Positions 8,212-16,681 of a DNA stretch of 34,137 bases are shown here, one piece after another. How positions within the stretch are numbered: the stretch's first letter is position 1; each line of letters opens with the position of its first letter. A model generated the notes under the pieces. It worked only from the letters and a program-made list of their open reading frames with translations. It did no database searches and was not told the DNA's origin. The stretch is from JANQPA01 sp964628385 (GTDB taxonomy: Bacteria; Bacteroidota; Bacteroidia; Chitinophagales; Saprospiraceae). The DNA lies in the NCBI GenBank assembly GCA_964628385.1, contig CAZVOD010000047.1, positions 1-34,137 of the forward strand. Direction: 5' to 3'. Both the position numbers and the translations under genes were made by a program.

Positions 8212-9138
8212 ATGAAAAGAATAAAGCGCACAATATATATAGTTGCATTGGTTGTTACTTTCTATTCTTGCAGTCCTGCTGATGGAAACCATCCGGGTAC
8301 GGAGTACATGCCTGATATGGGACACTCAATAGCGGTAGAAGGCAATGTTTATACCTATTATTTCCTCAATACCTGGGATAGTGCAAGTACAATCAAGCTA
8401 AAAGATTTGGCCATTCCAAAAGATCCACCGGAAGGAACAGTGGCAAGAGGATATGCTGGTGTTGCATTAGCTGCCGGTGAGCGCACTTCAGATGAGGTCA
8501 TTGCTGACCTTAGAGGAACAAATTCTATTAATGGTATTGCTGTGCCAATAAATGGAAGTGTACCTTATCACTATGAAGATACCGAAGAGGAAAGAACCAG
8601 AGCAACGGCAGAAATTATAGACAATCCATTTCCAATCACAGCAGACGGGCTGGAAGAAGGGGAAGTGCTTTACAATCGGTACTGTGGCATTTGTCACGGA
8701 GAAAATGGTGGAGGTTTAGGATATTTAGTTCGGGAAGCCGATCCGGCTAAAGGTATTGAAGCGGGTAAGTATCCCGTTGCTCCTGCCAACTTACTGCTAG
8801 ATTCTTATGCGAGCAGTTCCAATGGTCGTTATTACCATGCTATTATGTATGGAAAAAATGTAATGGGAGCATACAAAGGTAAATTGAGCTACGAGGAAAG
8901 ATGGAATGTTATTCACTGGGTTCGCCATTTGCAGGCTAAAGACAAAGGATTGGTTTACGACGAGACTGATAATGCTTACAATAAGGAATTCGGTACGCCA
9001 ATGGCATGGATTGAGCCCAAGAATGAAAAGGTTGCTCTTGTTGAACCTGCTAAAGAAAGTTACGACGAGGCAGACCACTCAGGAGGACAACATTCTGACA
9101 ACAACCAGAGTGGTGGTGGCAGTGGTGGAAAGCACTAA
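8212..9138 (+). CDS. actE: Alternative complex III monoheme cytochrome c lipoprotein ActE
   Basis: This is the monoheme c-type cytochrome of alternative complex III, a likely exit point for electrons towards CuA of the oxidase. I start it at ATG 8212, because the in-frame GTG at 8209 adds one residue only. The 308 residues begin with a lipoprotein signal whose lipid-bearing Cys is C20 (FYSC); then comes an N-terminal domain with the MPDMGHS segment typical of ActE. A class I cytochrome domain carries CGICH at 158-162 and a probable distal Met at 218 (VMGAYKGKL). The tail (about 285-308) is rich in Gly, Ser, Asn and His. It stands between actD and actF. Confidence 0.93.
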   Translation: MKRIKRTIYIVALVVTFYSCSPADGNHPGTEYMPDMGHSIAVEGNVYTYYFLNTWDSASTIKLKDLAIPKDPPEGTVARGYAGVALAAGERTSDEVIADLRGTNSINGIAVPINGSVPYHYEDTEEERTRATAEIIDNPFPITADGLEEGEVLYNRYCGICHGENGGGLGYLVREADPAKGIEAGKYPVAPANLLLDSYASSSNGRYYHAIMYGKNVMGAYKGKLSYEERWNVIHWVRHLQAKDKGLVYDETDNAYNKEFGTPMAWIEPKNEKVALVEPAKESYDEADHSGGQHSDNNQSGGGSGGKH

Positions 9139-9189
9139 AAGAGTCACCCACTAGATTATTTGCAAAACAAAACAAAAGATATAGTAGTA

Positions 9190-10494
9190 ATGAATCAATT
9201 TATTTTTGATACCAAAATGAAGAGCGTGCTGTATGGTTTTATGGCACTTGGTGCTGTTTGTCTGGGCTTGACATTTGTCTTCGATGACGAACTGCATACT
9301 CGCTTTTGGACCAACCTTCTTCACAACTCGGTATTCTTCACTGGGATTGGTTTTATTTCACTATTCATTCTGGCGGCATTTATTACCGCCTGGGCTGGAT
9401 GGTACGCTACAATAAAAAGAATTTGGGAAGCTTTCTCCTTATTCATAATTCCCGGCGCGGTCTTGATGATCATCATTGCCCTGGGAGTATGGGGAGATCT
9501 CCATCATTTATACCATTGGTCTGATGCAGAGGCTGTGGCTGAAGATTCCATCCTTAAGGGTAAGTCAGGATTCCTTAATAAATATTGGTATGGTATTGGA
9601 ACAATCGTTATCATGGGAATTTGGACATTCTTCGCCCTAAAACTGCGTCAATTATCCCTGAAAGAGGATAAAAATCCGGGTGTTAACTTTGAGCACCACA
9701 GAAAAATGCGAGTTTATTCTGCTATCTTTCTTCCGATAGCGGGTTTCTCAAGTGCTGCTTTAATTTGGCTATGGATTATGTCTGTAGATGCTCACTGGTA
9801 CAGTACTCTTTTTGCATGGTATGTAGGGGCTAGTTGGTTTGTATCAGCAATGACATTGACTACTATTGTACTAATTCTCATGAAATCTCTCGGATATTTT
9901 GAAAAAGTATCTCCAGAGCACTTAAGGGATTTGGGTAAATATACTTTTGCGTTCAGTATTTTCTGGACTTACCTATGGTTCTCTCAGTATATGTTAATTT
10001 GGTACGGTAATGTAGGGGAAGAAACTATTTACTTTAGAGAACGTCTGGATAATTATCCAGTACTATTCTTTGGTAATTTGGTGCTGAATTTCGTACTTCC
10101 TTTCTTCATTTTGATTAGAGAAGATAACATTCGTAAGTTCGGTACCATGATGTTTGCTTCCATATTTGTGTTCATCGGTCACTGGATTGATTTCTTCCTG
10201 ATGATCAAGCCAGGTGCATTACACACCGCTCATGAAACTTTGGCTCACCACGGTGAAGGCCACGGAGAGGGAGCATACGGCGCAGCAGAGGCAGCGCATG
10301 GTGGGGCAGAAGCCGCAGTACACGGGGCATCGACATTCGAGATGGGCTTCACTATTCCTGGATTGCTTGAGTTTGGAACTATGCTTGGCTTTTTAGCATT
10401 TTTCCTTTTTGTAGTATTTAGAAATATGAGTAAGGCACCACTGAACGCAGTAAACGATCCTTATTACGGCGAAAGTTTACAACACCATGCCTAG
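9190..10494 (+). CDS. actF: Alternative complex III second membrane subunit ActF (NrfD-like)
   Basis: ActF is a paralogue of ActC with about ten membrane helices and structurally pairs with it, but it is not thought to contact the Fe-S clusters. I choose ATG 9190 (434 residues) because the upstream in-frame start is TTG at 9160 and adds ten polar residues. Conserved features include the FWTNLLHNSVFFTGIG region in the first third and the FSQYMLIWYGN segment (about 260-275). An unusual hydrophilic loop at about 345-384 contains seven to ten His with many Ala, Gly and Glu, between the last helices. It closes the act cluster; the next gene starts 117 bases later. Confidence 0.93.
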   Translation: MNQFIFDTKMKSVLYGFMALGAVCLGLTFVFDDELHTRFWTNLLHNSVFFTGIGFISLFILAAFITAWAGWYATIKRIWEAFSLFIIPGAVLMIIIALGVWGDLHHLYHWSDAEAVAEDSILKGKSGFLNKYWYGIGTIVIMGIWTFFALKLRQLSLKEDKNPGVNFEHHRKMRVYSAIFLPIAGFSSAALIWLWIMSVDAHWYSTLFAWYVGASWFVSAMTLTTIVLILMKSLGYFEKVSPEHLRDLGKYTFAFSIFWTYLWFSQYMLIWYGNVGEETIYFRERLDNYPVLFFGNLVLNFVLPFFILIREDNIRKFGTMMFASIFVFIGHWIDFFLMIKPGALHTAHETLAHHGEGHGEGAYGAAEAAHGGAEAAVHGASTFEMGFTIPGLLEFGTMLGFLAFFLFVVFRNMSKAPLNAVNDPYYGESLQHHA

Positions 10495-10528
10495 TTGTTT
10501 AGAATGAATATAAATAACAATAGATTTG
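10495..10528 (+). promoter_or_regulatory. Candidate promoter before the oxidase genes
   Basis: TAGATTTG at 10521-10528 matches the -7 consensus and TTG at 10495-10497 lies 23 bases upstream, at the long end of the allowed spacing. The small hairpin CTTCTT/AAGAAG (10533-10550) follows. It would transcribe the subunit II gene with a leader of about 80 bases, in addition to read-through from actF. Confidence 0.4.
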
Positions 10529-10611
10529 CAAGCTTCTTTTGACCAAGAAGTGTTACATAGATATATTTATACAAAATAGAATTGAGCCAAAAAATATAAA
10601 CGATATAAACC

Positions 10612-12120
10612 ATGACAGCTTTATTAGCAATTCTTTGCATAGTATTTATTATGATTATTGTGATCCAAATCGGTAAAGTAACCGAGTTGGCGGCAAAAAT
10701 CAGGGGGGAGAAAGAAGTAGAAATAGCCTCTAATCGTCGTCAGGCGAATTACCTGCTGCTGTTCATGATTGCATTCTTGGTTGTTGCTTCATATACAGCA
10801 TATAGTTATAGTAATTATTTTCTGGGGTATGGGCCGAACGAAGCAGCTTCTGCTCACGGTGGTTCTATCGATAATTTGTTTAATGTAACTCTTTTCTTCA
10901 CGGGAATTATATTTTTCCTAACTCAGATATTCTTGTTCTACTACGCATACCGCTACAAGGAGCAAGCAGGTTCAAAGTCGATCTTCATCTCTCACGATAA
11001 TAAGTTAGAAATTATCTGGACGGTAGTACCTGCGGTTGTCATGGCTTTCCTTGTTATCAGCGGTCTTGATGTGTGGAATGAAGTAATGGCTGATGTTAGT
11101 GACGATGAAGAATATATTGAGATTGAAGCTACCGGATATCAGTTTGCCTGGGCTTTAAGATACCCTGGTGAAGATGGTGTTTTGGGTAGAAAAGATTTCC
11201 GATTGATCAAGCAGGGTGCCAATGAATTGGGTGTAGACTGGAACGATGAGAGGAGTTTGGATGATTTTCAACCAGATAAGATTGTTTTACCAGTAAATAA
11301 GAAGGTAAGAGTAAGAATCACCGCTCGTGATGTATTACACAACTTTTATCTACCTCAATTTCGTTTGAAGATGGATGCCATTCCTGGTCTTCCTACTTAT
11401 TTCGTATTTACGCCAACGAAAACAACACGAGAGTATCGTCAGCAACTGAGTGAATATTCTGAGTATCAGGTGCCCGCTTACCCTGAAGATCCTGAAAGCC
11501 CTATGTTGTGGGAAGTTTTCGACTACGAGCTAGCCTGCGCTGAGCTTTGTGGAAAAGGACACTGGAGTATGCGTAAAATAGTAGAAATTGTAAGCGAAGA
11601 AGAGTATGAGCAGTGGAAATCTCAGCAGACTTCTTTCTACCAGCAGGTAGTTAGAGGGACAGAAGAAGATCCATACACTGATAAGTGGTTTGACTATGAA
11701 ATCTCTGAGCGAAAAGAAGCATTTGATCAGGAATTAGAAGAGCTGGTAGCTGCCGCGGATTCACTAAGTGCCAATGAGCGTAGCATAGAATTTGATTATG
11801 TAAACTTTGAAACGGGATCGGCAGAGTTGGCTCCGGTTTCTGAATATGAATTAGATTTTCTGGTAGAAGCCCTGAAAAAATATCCTAGTATGAAACTAGA
11901 GCTTGCAGGACATACAGATAACAGTGGTGAAGCGGAAGAAAATTTTACTCTTTCAGAAAACAGAGCAAAAACAGTTTACAATTATCTTGTTAACCAGGGA
12001 ATCTCTGAAGGGCGTTTAACTGTTAAAGGGTATGGTGACATACTTCCCGTAGCAGAAAACGATACACCTGAGGGGAGAGAGAAAAATCGCAGGTTAGAAT
12101 TTAAGATTCTATCTATTTAA
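10612..12120 (+). CDS. ctaC: Cytochrome c oxidase subunit II fused to a C-terminal OmpA domain
   Basis: Subunit II takes electrons into the oxidase through the binuclear CuA centre. The 502-residue protein has an N-terminal helix (1-20), further membrane helices at about 46-66, 90-112 and 132-152, then the periplasmic cupredoxin domain (about 165-330). CuA ligands are all visible: H243, C309, E311, C313, H317 and M320 (CAELCGKGHWSM). After an acidic linker (about 330-390) comes an OmpA/MotB-type domain (391-502) with AGHTDNSG (Asp436) and SENRA (Arg451). These are the Asp and Arg that bind diaminopimelate in peptidoglycan, at the 15-residue spacing seen in OmpA. Subunit II usually ends after CuA or carries a cytochrome c domain, so the OmpA fusion is unexpected. 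The reading frame is continuous. Confidence 0.93.
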   Translation: MTALLAILCIVFIMIIVIQIGKVTELAAKIRGEKEVEIASNRRQANYLLLFMIAFLVVASYTAYSYSNYFLGYGPNEAASAHGGSIDNLFNVTLFFTGIIFFLTQIFLFYYAYRYKEQAGSKSIFISHDNKLEIIWTVVPAVVMAFLVISGLDVWNEVMADVSDDEEYIEIEATGYQFAWALRYPGEDGVLGRKDFRLIKQGANELGVDWNDERSLDDFQPDKIVLPVNKKVRVRITARDVLHNFYLPQFRLKMDAIPGLPTYFVFTPTKTTREYRQQLSEYSEYQVPAYPEDPESPMLWEVFDYELACAELCGKGHWSMRKIVEIVSEEEYEQWKSQQTSFYQQVVRGTEEDPYTDKWFDYEISERKEAFDQELEELVAAADSLSANERSIEFDYVNFETGSAELAPVSEYELDFLVEALKKYPSMKLELAGHTDNSGEAEENFTLSENRAKTVYNYLVNQGISEGRLTVKGYGDILPVAENDTPEGREKNRRLEFKILSI

Positions 12121-12122
12121 TC

Positions 12123-12154
12123 TTTGTTTAATTTTAGATAGTAACTTAGTTTTG
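12123..12154 (+). promoter_or_regulatory. Strong candidate promoter for ctaD
   Basis: TTTG at 12123-12126, exactly 20 bases, then TAGTTTTG at 12147-12154: a full match to the Bacteroidota promoter consensus. It begins just after the subunit II stop codon. The leader to the ctaD ATG would be about 75 bases. It would let the catalytic subunit and its followers be expressed separately from the act genes. Confidence 0.6.
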
Positions 12155-12233
12155 ATCGCACAACAAGTAGTATTTTGTATATTAATAATAGCTTCCGTGT
12201 AGGAATTATAAAACTATTAAATTTTTCAGTAGA

Positions 12234-14087
12234 ATGACTAACGTTGCAACGAAACCAGAAGTATTAAACGATGAGCTTCTGATACAGGAGTTAGGATATG
12301 ACGATCATTTTCATGATCATCATCATGGAGATAAGTATCAGTCGAATTTTATTACAACGTATATCTTCAGTCAGGACCACAAGATGATTGCCAAGCAATT
12401 CCTGATCACAGGGATGTTCTGGGCAGTTGTAGGTGCCTTGATGTCATTGGTATTCCGTTTACAATTAGGTTTTCCAGAGGAAAGCCTAGCGTGGCTGAAG
12501 CCAATCTTAGGTAAGTGGATTGAGGTAAATGATGCCGGAGTTGGTACATTATCATCAGAATTTTACTATGCACTGGTAACAATGCACGGTACTATACTAG
12601 TGTTTTTTGTATTAACAGCCGGATTGAGTGGTACGTTCAGTAATCTATTGATACCATTGCAGATCGGAGCGAGAGATATGGCCTCTCCACTACTGAATAT
12701 GATGTCTTACTGGTTCTTCTTCTTAGCTGGTGTAATTATGTTCGCTTCTCTGTTTCTGAGTACAGGTCCTTTTGCCGGAGGTTGGGTAGCTTACCCGCCG
12801 CTTAGTGCACTACCACAAGCCTCTTCAGGTTCGGGAGCCGGTATGACAATGTGGACACTTAGTTTGGTATTCTTCGTAGTATCAGTACTATTAGGTGGTG
12901 TAAATTACATTACTACGGTATTGAATATGCGTACGAAAGGAATGAGCATGTGGAGATTGCCTCTTACTATTTGGGCATTTTTCATTACAGCGATTATCGG
13001 TCTTTTGTCATTCCCAGTATTGGTATCTGCTTTCCTTCTATTAATGTTTGACAGAGGTTTGGGTACTAGTTTCTTCCTAAGTGAAATTTATATCGGAGGC
13101 CAGGCACTTGATCACGTGGGAGGTAGTCCTATTTTATATCAGCACTTGTTCTGGTTCCTTGGACATCCGGAGGTATATATTGTTATTTTACCTGCCATGG
13201 GTATTGTATCTGAGGTATTGTCAGTACACAGTAGAAAGCCAGTATTTGGATACAAAGCGATGGTTTATTCTATCATGGCAATTGCCTTCTTATCATTTAT
13301 CGTGTGGGCTCACCACATGTTTATGTCAGGGGTAAATCCATTTATTGCGAATTTCTTCGTAATCTTTACACTGATAATTGCCGTTCCTTCGGCTGTAAAA
13401 GTGTTTAACTGGATTGCAACCTTATACAAGGGTAATATCCGCTTGAATCCTGCTAACTTATTTGCGATTGGTTTTGTATCCATGTTCATCTCAGGAGGTC
13501 TTACCGGATTGTTCCTGGGTAACTCGGCTATCGATATTCAGTTGCACGATACTTACTTCGTTGTGGCGCACTTCCACATTGTGATGGGTGTAGCGGCTTT
13601 CTTCGGTATGTTCGCGGGTATCTATCACTGGTTCCCAAAGATGTATGGACGTATGATGAACAGCTTGCTCGGTAAGATTCACTTCTGGGGTACTATTATT
13701 GGTGCCTACGCAATCTTCTGGCCAATGCACTATCTAGGTATGGCCGGAGTTCCACGTCGTTACTATCGTTTCGACTCTTTTCAGGCTTTCTCTCACTTCG
13801 ATGATCTAAACATGTTTATCACAGTGGGAGCGATCGTTACTTTCGCCTTCCAGATCGTATTTATCGTAAACTTCTTCTATAGTATTTTCAGAGGTAAGAA
13901 AATGGAAAATCCGAACCCATGGGATGCCACTACACTGGAGTGGACAACACCAGTGGAAAGAATTCACGGTAACTGGCCAGGTAAGCTTCCAACTGTACAG
14001 CGTTGGCCATATGATTACTCTAAGAATGGAAAAGAATACATCACTCAGGTAGAGCCAATGGCTGAGGGTGAAAAGGAAATACACTAA
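12234..14087 (+). CDS. ctaD: Cytochrome c oxidase subunit I, A-type heme-copper oxidase
   Basis: This catalytic subunit reduces oxygen to water and pumps protons. The 617 residues have the 12-helix core. Visible ligands: low-spin heme His118 (MHG) and His448; high-spin heme His446 (VAHFH); CuB His311 with the cross-linked Tyr315 (GHPEVY), His360 and His361 (WAHHMF). Glu313 in GHPEV marks the A1 class with a D-pathway ending in Glu, and Lys389 in AVKVFNW is the K-pathway lysine. The N-terminal cytoplasmic tail has a His/Asp cluster (DDHFHDHHHGDK, 23-34) that could bind metal, though this is only inference. It follows subunit II by 113 bases and has its own candidate promoter. Confidence 0.97.
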   Translation: MTNVATKPEVLNDELLIQELGYDDHFHDHHHGDKYQSNFITTYIFSQDHKMIAKQFLITGMFWAVVGALMSLVFRLQLGFPEESLAWLKPILGKWIEVNDAGVGTLSSEFYYALVTMHGTILVFFVLTAGLSGTFSNLLIPLQIGARDMASPLLNMMSYWFFFLAGVIMFASLFLSTGPFAGGWVAYPPLSALPQASSGSGAGMTMWTLSLVFFVVSVLLGGVNYITTVLNMRTKGMSMWRLPLTIWAFFITAIIGLLSFPVLVSAFLLLMFDRGLGTSFFLSEIYIGGQALDHVGGSPILYQHLFWFLGHPEVYIVILPAMGIVSEVLSVHSRKPVFGYKAMVYSIMAIAFLSFIVWAHHMFMSGVNPFIANFFVIFTLIIAVPSAVKVFNWIATLYKGNIRLNPANLFAIGFVSMFISGGLTGLFLGNSAIDIQLHDTYFVVAHFHIVMGVAAFFGMFAGIYHWFPKMYGRMMNSLLGKIHFWGTIIGAYAIFWPMHYLGMAGVPRRYYRFDSFQAFSHFDDLNMFITVGAIVTFAFQIVFIVNFFYSIFRGKKMENPNPWDATTLEWTTPVERIHGNWPGKLPTVQRWPYDYSKNGKEYITQVEPMAEGEKEIH

Positions 14088-14169
14088 AGAAGTTAGTCAT
14101 AAACTGAAATTCAGATATAATATAGATAACAAGTTTGTCTACTGAGAAATAAACAATAAACATTGAATG

Positions 14170-14198
14170 GGAGGTGGTTCCAGGAACCGCCTCCTTTT
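14170..14198 (+). terminator. Strong intrinsic terminator-like hairpin between ctaD and ctaB
   Basis: GGAGGTGGTTCC (14170-14181) and GGAACCGCCTCC (14183-14194) are inverted copies with one G-T pair, a very stable GC-rich stem for this AT-rich DNA, followed at once by TTTT (14195-14198). It lies 80 bases after the ctaD stop. It could end or attenuate the ctaD transcript. It also covers the first possible ATG of ctaB (14167). Confidence 0.75.
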
Positions 14199-14211
14199 AA
14201 CTAAGTTAGCT

Positions 14212-15117
14212 GTGGCAGTAAAAGTTGTAAATGAGAAAGTAGGGACAAGTATATTGAGTCAGCGTATCAACGATTTTAAACTATTGATAAAACTCAGGTT
14301 AACCTTAACCGTAGTTTTCTCCTCTATTATGGCCTTCCTGATTGCTAGTAACGGGAGCTTTCAACTAGTTGATTTGTTCGTACTGGCACTCGGTGGATTT
14401 TTAGTGACTTCTGCAGCAAACATTTTCAATCAGGTACTCGAAAAAGATTACGATAAGCTAATGAAACGTACGGCCAACAGGCCTATCGCTTCCCGCAGAA
14501 TGACCGTGTCAGAAGCTGTTTTGACCGCCGGCTTCTTTAGTTTGATCGGAATTACATTGCTTGCCTTGTTCAATCCATGGGCTTCTTTCCTTGGAATGCT
14601 ATCAATGGTACTCTATGCATTCGTCTATACCCCACTGAAAAGAATTAGTCCTGCCGCCGTAGCAGTAGGAGCCATTCCAGGAGCTTTACCAACTTTAATA
14701 GGCTGTGTAGCCGCACAAGGTGGACTGACACTTCTAGGGTTTGTTTTATTCGCTCTGCAATTCTGCTGGCAGTTTCCTCACTTTTGGTCTATTGGCTGGC
14801 TAGGATTTGAAGATTATAAGAAAGCGGGATATAAGCTGATACCTCAAACTGATGAGAAACCAGACAGGGGTATCGGACTACAAAGTGTAATGTACACCAT
14901 TATGCTTTATCCCATAGTAGGTATGCTTTACTACAACGGTATATCAGGACTGTTGTCTTTAGCATTGATCCTGATGCTAACTGTTTCGTACTCTTACTTT
15001 GCATGGAATTTCTACAATGGAATGGATAAAAAATCAGCTTTACAGTTGATGTTCTTTTCCTTTTTATATATACCCGTTACTCTGATTGTATTATTTATTG
15101 ATACAATGTTAACGTAA
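14212..15117 (+). CDS. ctaB: Protoheme IX farnesyltransferase (heme O synthase) CtaB/CyoE
   Basis: It attaches a farnesyl group to protoheme to make heme O, the precursor of heme A for the oxidase, in the membrane. It is a UbiA-family protein with about nine helices. The Asp-rich prenyl diphosphate site is seen as NIFNQVLEKDYD followed by NRPIASRRM (residues ~70-96 from my start), and the second conserved loop as the FEDYKKAGYKLIP stretch. I choose GTG 14212 (301 residues). The in-frame ATG at 14167 (316 residues) lies against the stem of the terminator hairpin and would add a peptide unlike this family; TTG 14254 is a further option. No heme A synthase (CtaA) gene is in the window. Confidence 0.9.
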   Translation: MAVKVVNEKVGTSILSQRINDFKLLIKLRLTLTVVFSSIMAFLIASNGSFQLVDLFVLALGGFLVTSAANIFNQVLEKDYDKLMKRTANRPIASRRMTVSEAVLTAGFFSLIGITLLALFNPWASFLGMLSMVLYAFVYTPLKRISPAAVAVGAIPGALPTLIGCVAAQGGLTLLGFVLFALQFCWQFPHFWSIGWLGFEDYKKAGYKLIPQTDEKPDRGIGLQSVMYTIMLYPIVGMLYYNGISGLLSLALILMLTVSYSYFAWNFYNGMDKKSALQLMFFSFLYIPVTLIVLFIDTMLT

Positions 15118-15130
15118 AAAGCATTAAAAT

Positions 15131-15709
15131 ATGGATTTGGCAGTGAGTAATGAATATAAGAGAAATAAAATTCATCCTAAGAAATTCGCACTCTTTGTTG
15201 CTTGTGCGAGTATAATGATGATGTTTGCAGCTTTTACCAGTGCTTACATCGTTAGACAATCTGCAGGAAACTGGTTAGAATTTAAATTGCCCGATCTTTT
15301 TTACATTAATACCGGTGTAATTCTTTTAAGTAGTGTGACATTGCACCTTTCTTACATGGGATTCAAAAAGGGTAATGTAAAATTGTATAAAAGCTTACTA
15401 GTTGTAACTATGATCCTGGGACTGGCTTTTCTAGTTCTTCAGTATCAGGCCTGGCAAGCCTTAGTGGCCATAGGTGTAGAACTGACAACCAATCCTTCGG
15501 GATCTTTCGTGTATGTGATCTCAGGCGTTCACGCCGCTCACATTCTCGGAGGAATAGGAGCACTAATGGTTTCTACCATCAATGCGTTCGGAATGAAATA
15601 TGAAGTCACGCCCAGCCGGTTGTTGCGTTTTGAATTAACGAACATCTACTGGCACTTTGTTGATTTCTTATGGATATATTTACTATTGTTTTTTACTTTA
15701 CAATCATAA
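15131..15709 (+). CDS. Cytochrome c oxidase subunit III-type protein, short form
   Basis: A 192-residue heme-copper oxidase subunit III homologue with five membrane helices, at about 18-40, 57-76, 87-106, 122-150 and 172-190. Signature elements are SGVHAAHILGG (131-141) and the terminal YWHFVDFLWIYL (173-184). Subunit III stabilises the oxidase and its proton input path and has no redox cofactor. It starts 13 bases after ctaB and is followed 34 bases later by a second, longer subunit III protein. Such tandem subunit III genes occur in Bacteroidota oxidase operons. Confidence 0.92.
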   Translation: MDLAVSNEYKRNKIHPKKFALFVACASIMMMFAAFTSAYIVRQSAGNWLEFKLPDLFYINTGVILLSSVTLHLSYMGFKKGNVKLYKSLLVVTMILGLAFLVLQYQAWQALVAIGVELTTNPSGSFVYVISGVHAAHILGGIGALMVSTINAFGMKYEVTPSRLLRFELTNIYWHFVDFLWIYLLLFFTLQS

Positions 15710-15743
15710 CAAAACGAAAAACGAGTTATAAATTTTTTTTATA

Positions 15744-16643
15744 ATGGCAACAACAGAAACTATAATCGAACAAGAAAACGAAAACGTAGAACCGCACGAT
15801 CCGCAAAAAGCGTGGTCGGGCGGTCAGCGTCCATTCGAAGCAAGTTATGGTAAACTGATGATGTGGTACTTTCTATTATCAGATGCCTTTACTTTTGCTG
15901 GATTTTTGATTGCGTATGGTGCATTGCGTTTTAGTAGTCCTACCTGGCCGGTACCAGATTTTGTCTTCTCAACGGCTCCTTTCGGAATTCATCACGCTCC
16001 CTTGATTTTTGTAACTATCATGTCTTTCCTTCTGATTATAAGTTCTGTTACCATGGTGCGTGCTGTACAGGAAGGTCATCGGGAAAATAAGAATGGTGTG
16101 GTTTTCTGGATGTTCTTGACCATTATCGGAGGTGCAGGATTTCTTGGTTGTCAGGCCTGGGAGTGGAACAACCTTATCAGTACTGAGCATATGACAATCA
16201 ATACCAATCCTTTTGGTTCTTATCTTGCTGATGGCTATTATCTGGATAACGAACATGGTCATGCTTATGAGTCAGGAGCTGAAAAAGAAACCTTCAAAGA
16301 AAGAGAAAGTTATTTGATACACAAGCATGAAAATGAAGAGTCTGGCGAGATGGAATTTGTGCAACGTCGCCTGGTATACACGCCCGAAGAGGGGGGTGAA
16401 ATCCAATCCAAAGAAGAATTTGGGCCTAAAGCTTTTGGAGCGCTATTCTTTTTTATTACGGGTTTTCACGGTTTTCACGTATTCACAGGAGTGGCGCTGT
16501 TGACCATCATTTGCGTAAATGCGGCAAGTGGCCTGTATGTAGCGAGAAAAAATGGATATGAAATGGTTGAAAAGATCGGTCTGTACTGGCACTTTGTTGA
16601 TCTGGTATGGGTATTCGTATTTCTTGTATTTTATCTATTGTAA
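15744..16643 (+). CDS. ctaE: Cytochrome c oxidase subunit III, long form
   Basis: A second subunit III protein, 299 residues. Helices lie at about 37-62, 86-106, 118-138, 230-264 and 278-298. The signatures FHGFHVFTGV (241-250) and YWHFVDLVWVF (281-291) are intact. Between the third and fourth helices is a polar segment of about 80 residues (147-228), rich in Glu, Lys and His, that is absent from ordinary subunit III and probably forms a periplasmic domain. The C-terminus is hydrophobic and ends directly after the last helix. The gene lies between the short subunit III and subunit IV genes. Confidence 0.92.
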   Translation: MATTETIIEQENENVEPHDPQKAWSGGQRPFEASYGKLMMWYFLLSDAFTFAGFLIAYGALRFSSPTWPVPDFVFSTAPFGIHHAPLIFVTIMSFLLIISSVTMVRAVQEGHRENKNGVVFWMFLTIIGGAGFLGCQAWEWNNLISTEHMTINTNPFGSYLADGYYLDNEHGHAYESGAEKETFKERESYLIHKHENEESGEMEFVQRRLVYTPEEGGEIQSKEEFGPKAFGALFFFITGFHGFHVFTGVALLTIICVNAASGLYVARKNGYEMVEKIGLYWHFVDLVWVFVFLVFYLL

Positions 16644-16681
16644 TAATATTTCGCAAAGACTATAAAAATTATCTACATATC

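Noticed and set aside
9160..9189. TTG start ten codons upstream of actF
   Set aside because: ATG 9190 is a better start codon and the ten extra residues are polar and unlike the family N-terminus.
16607..16681. Earlier in-frame ATG for the subunit IV gene
   Set aside because: It overlaps the end of the subunit III gene and adds a peptide not typical of the family; ATG 16682 gives the normal N-terminus.
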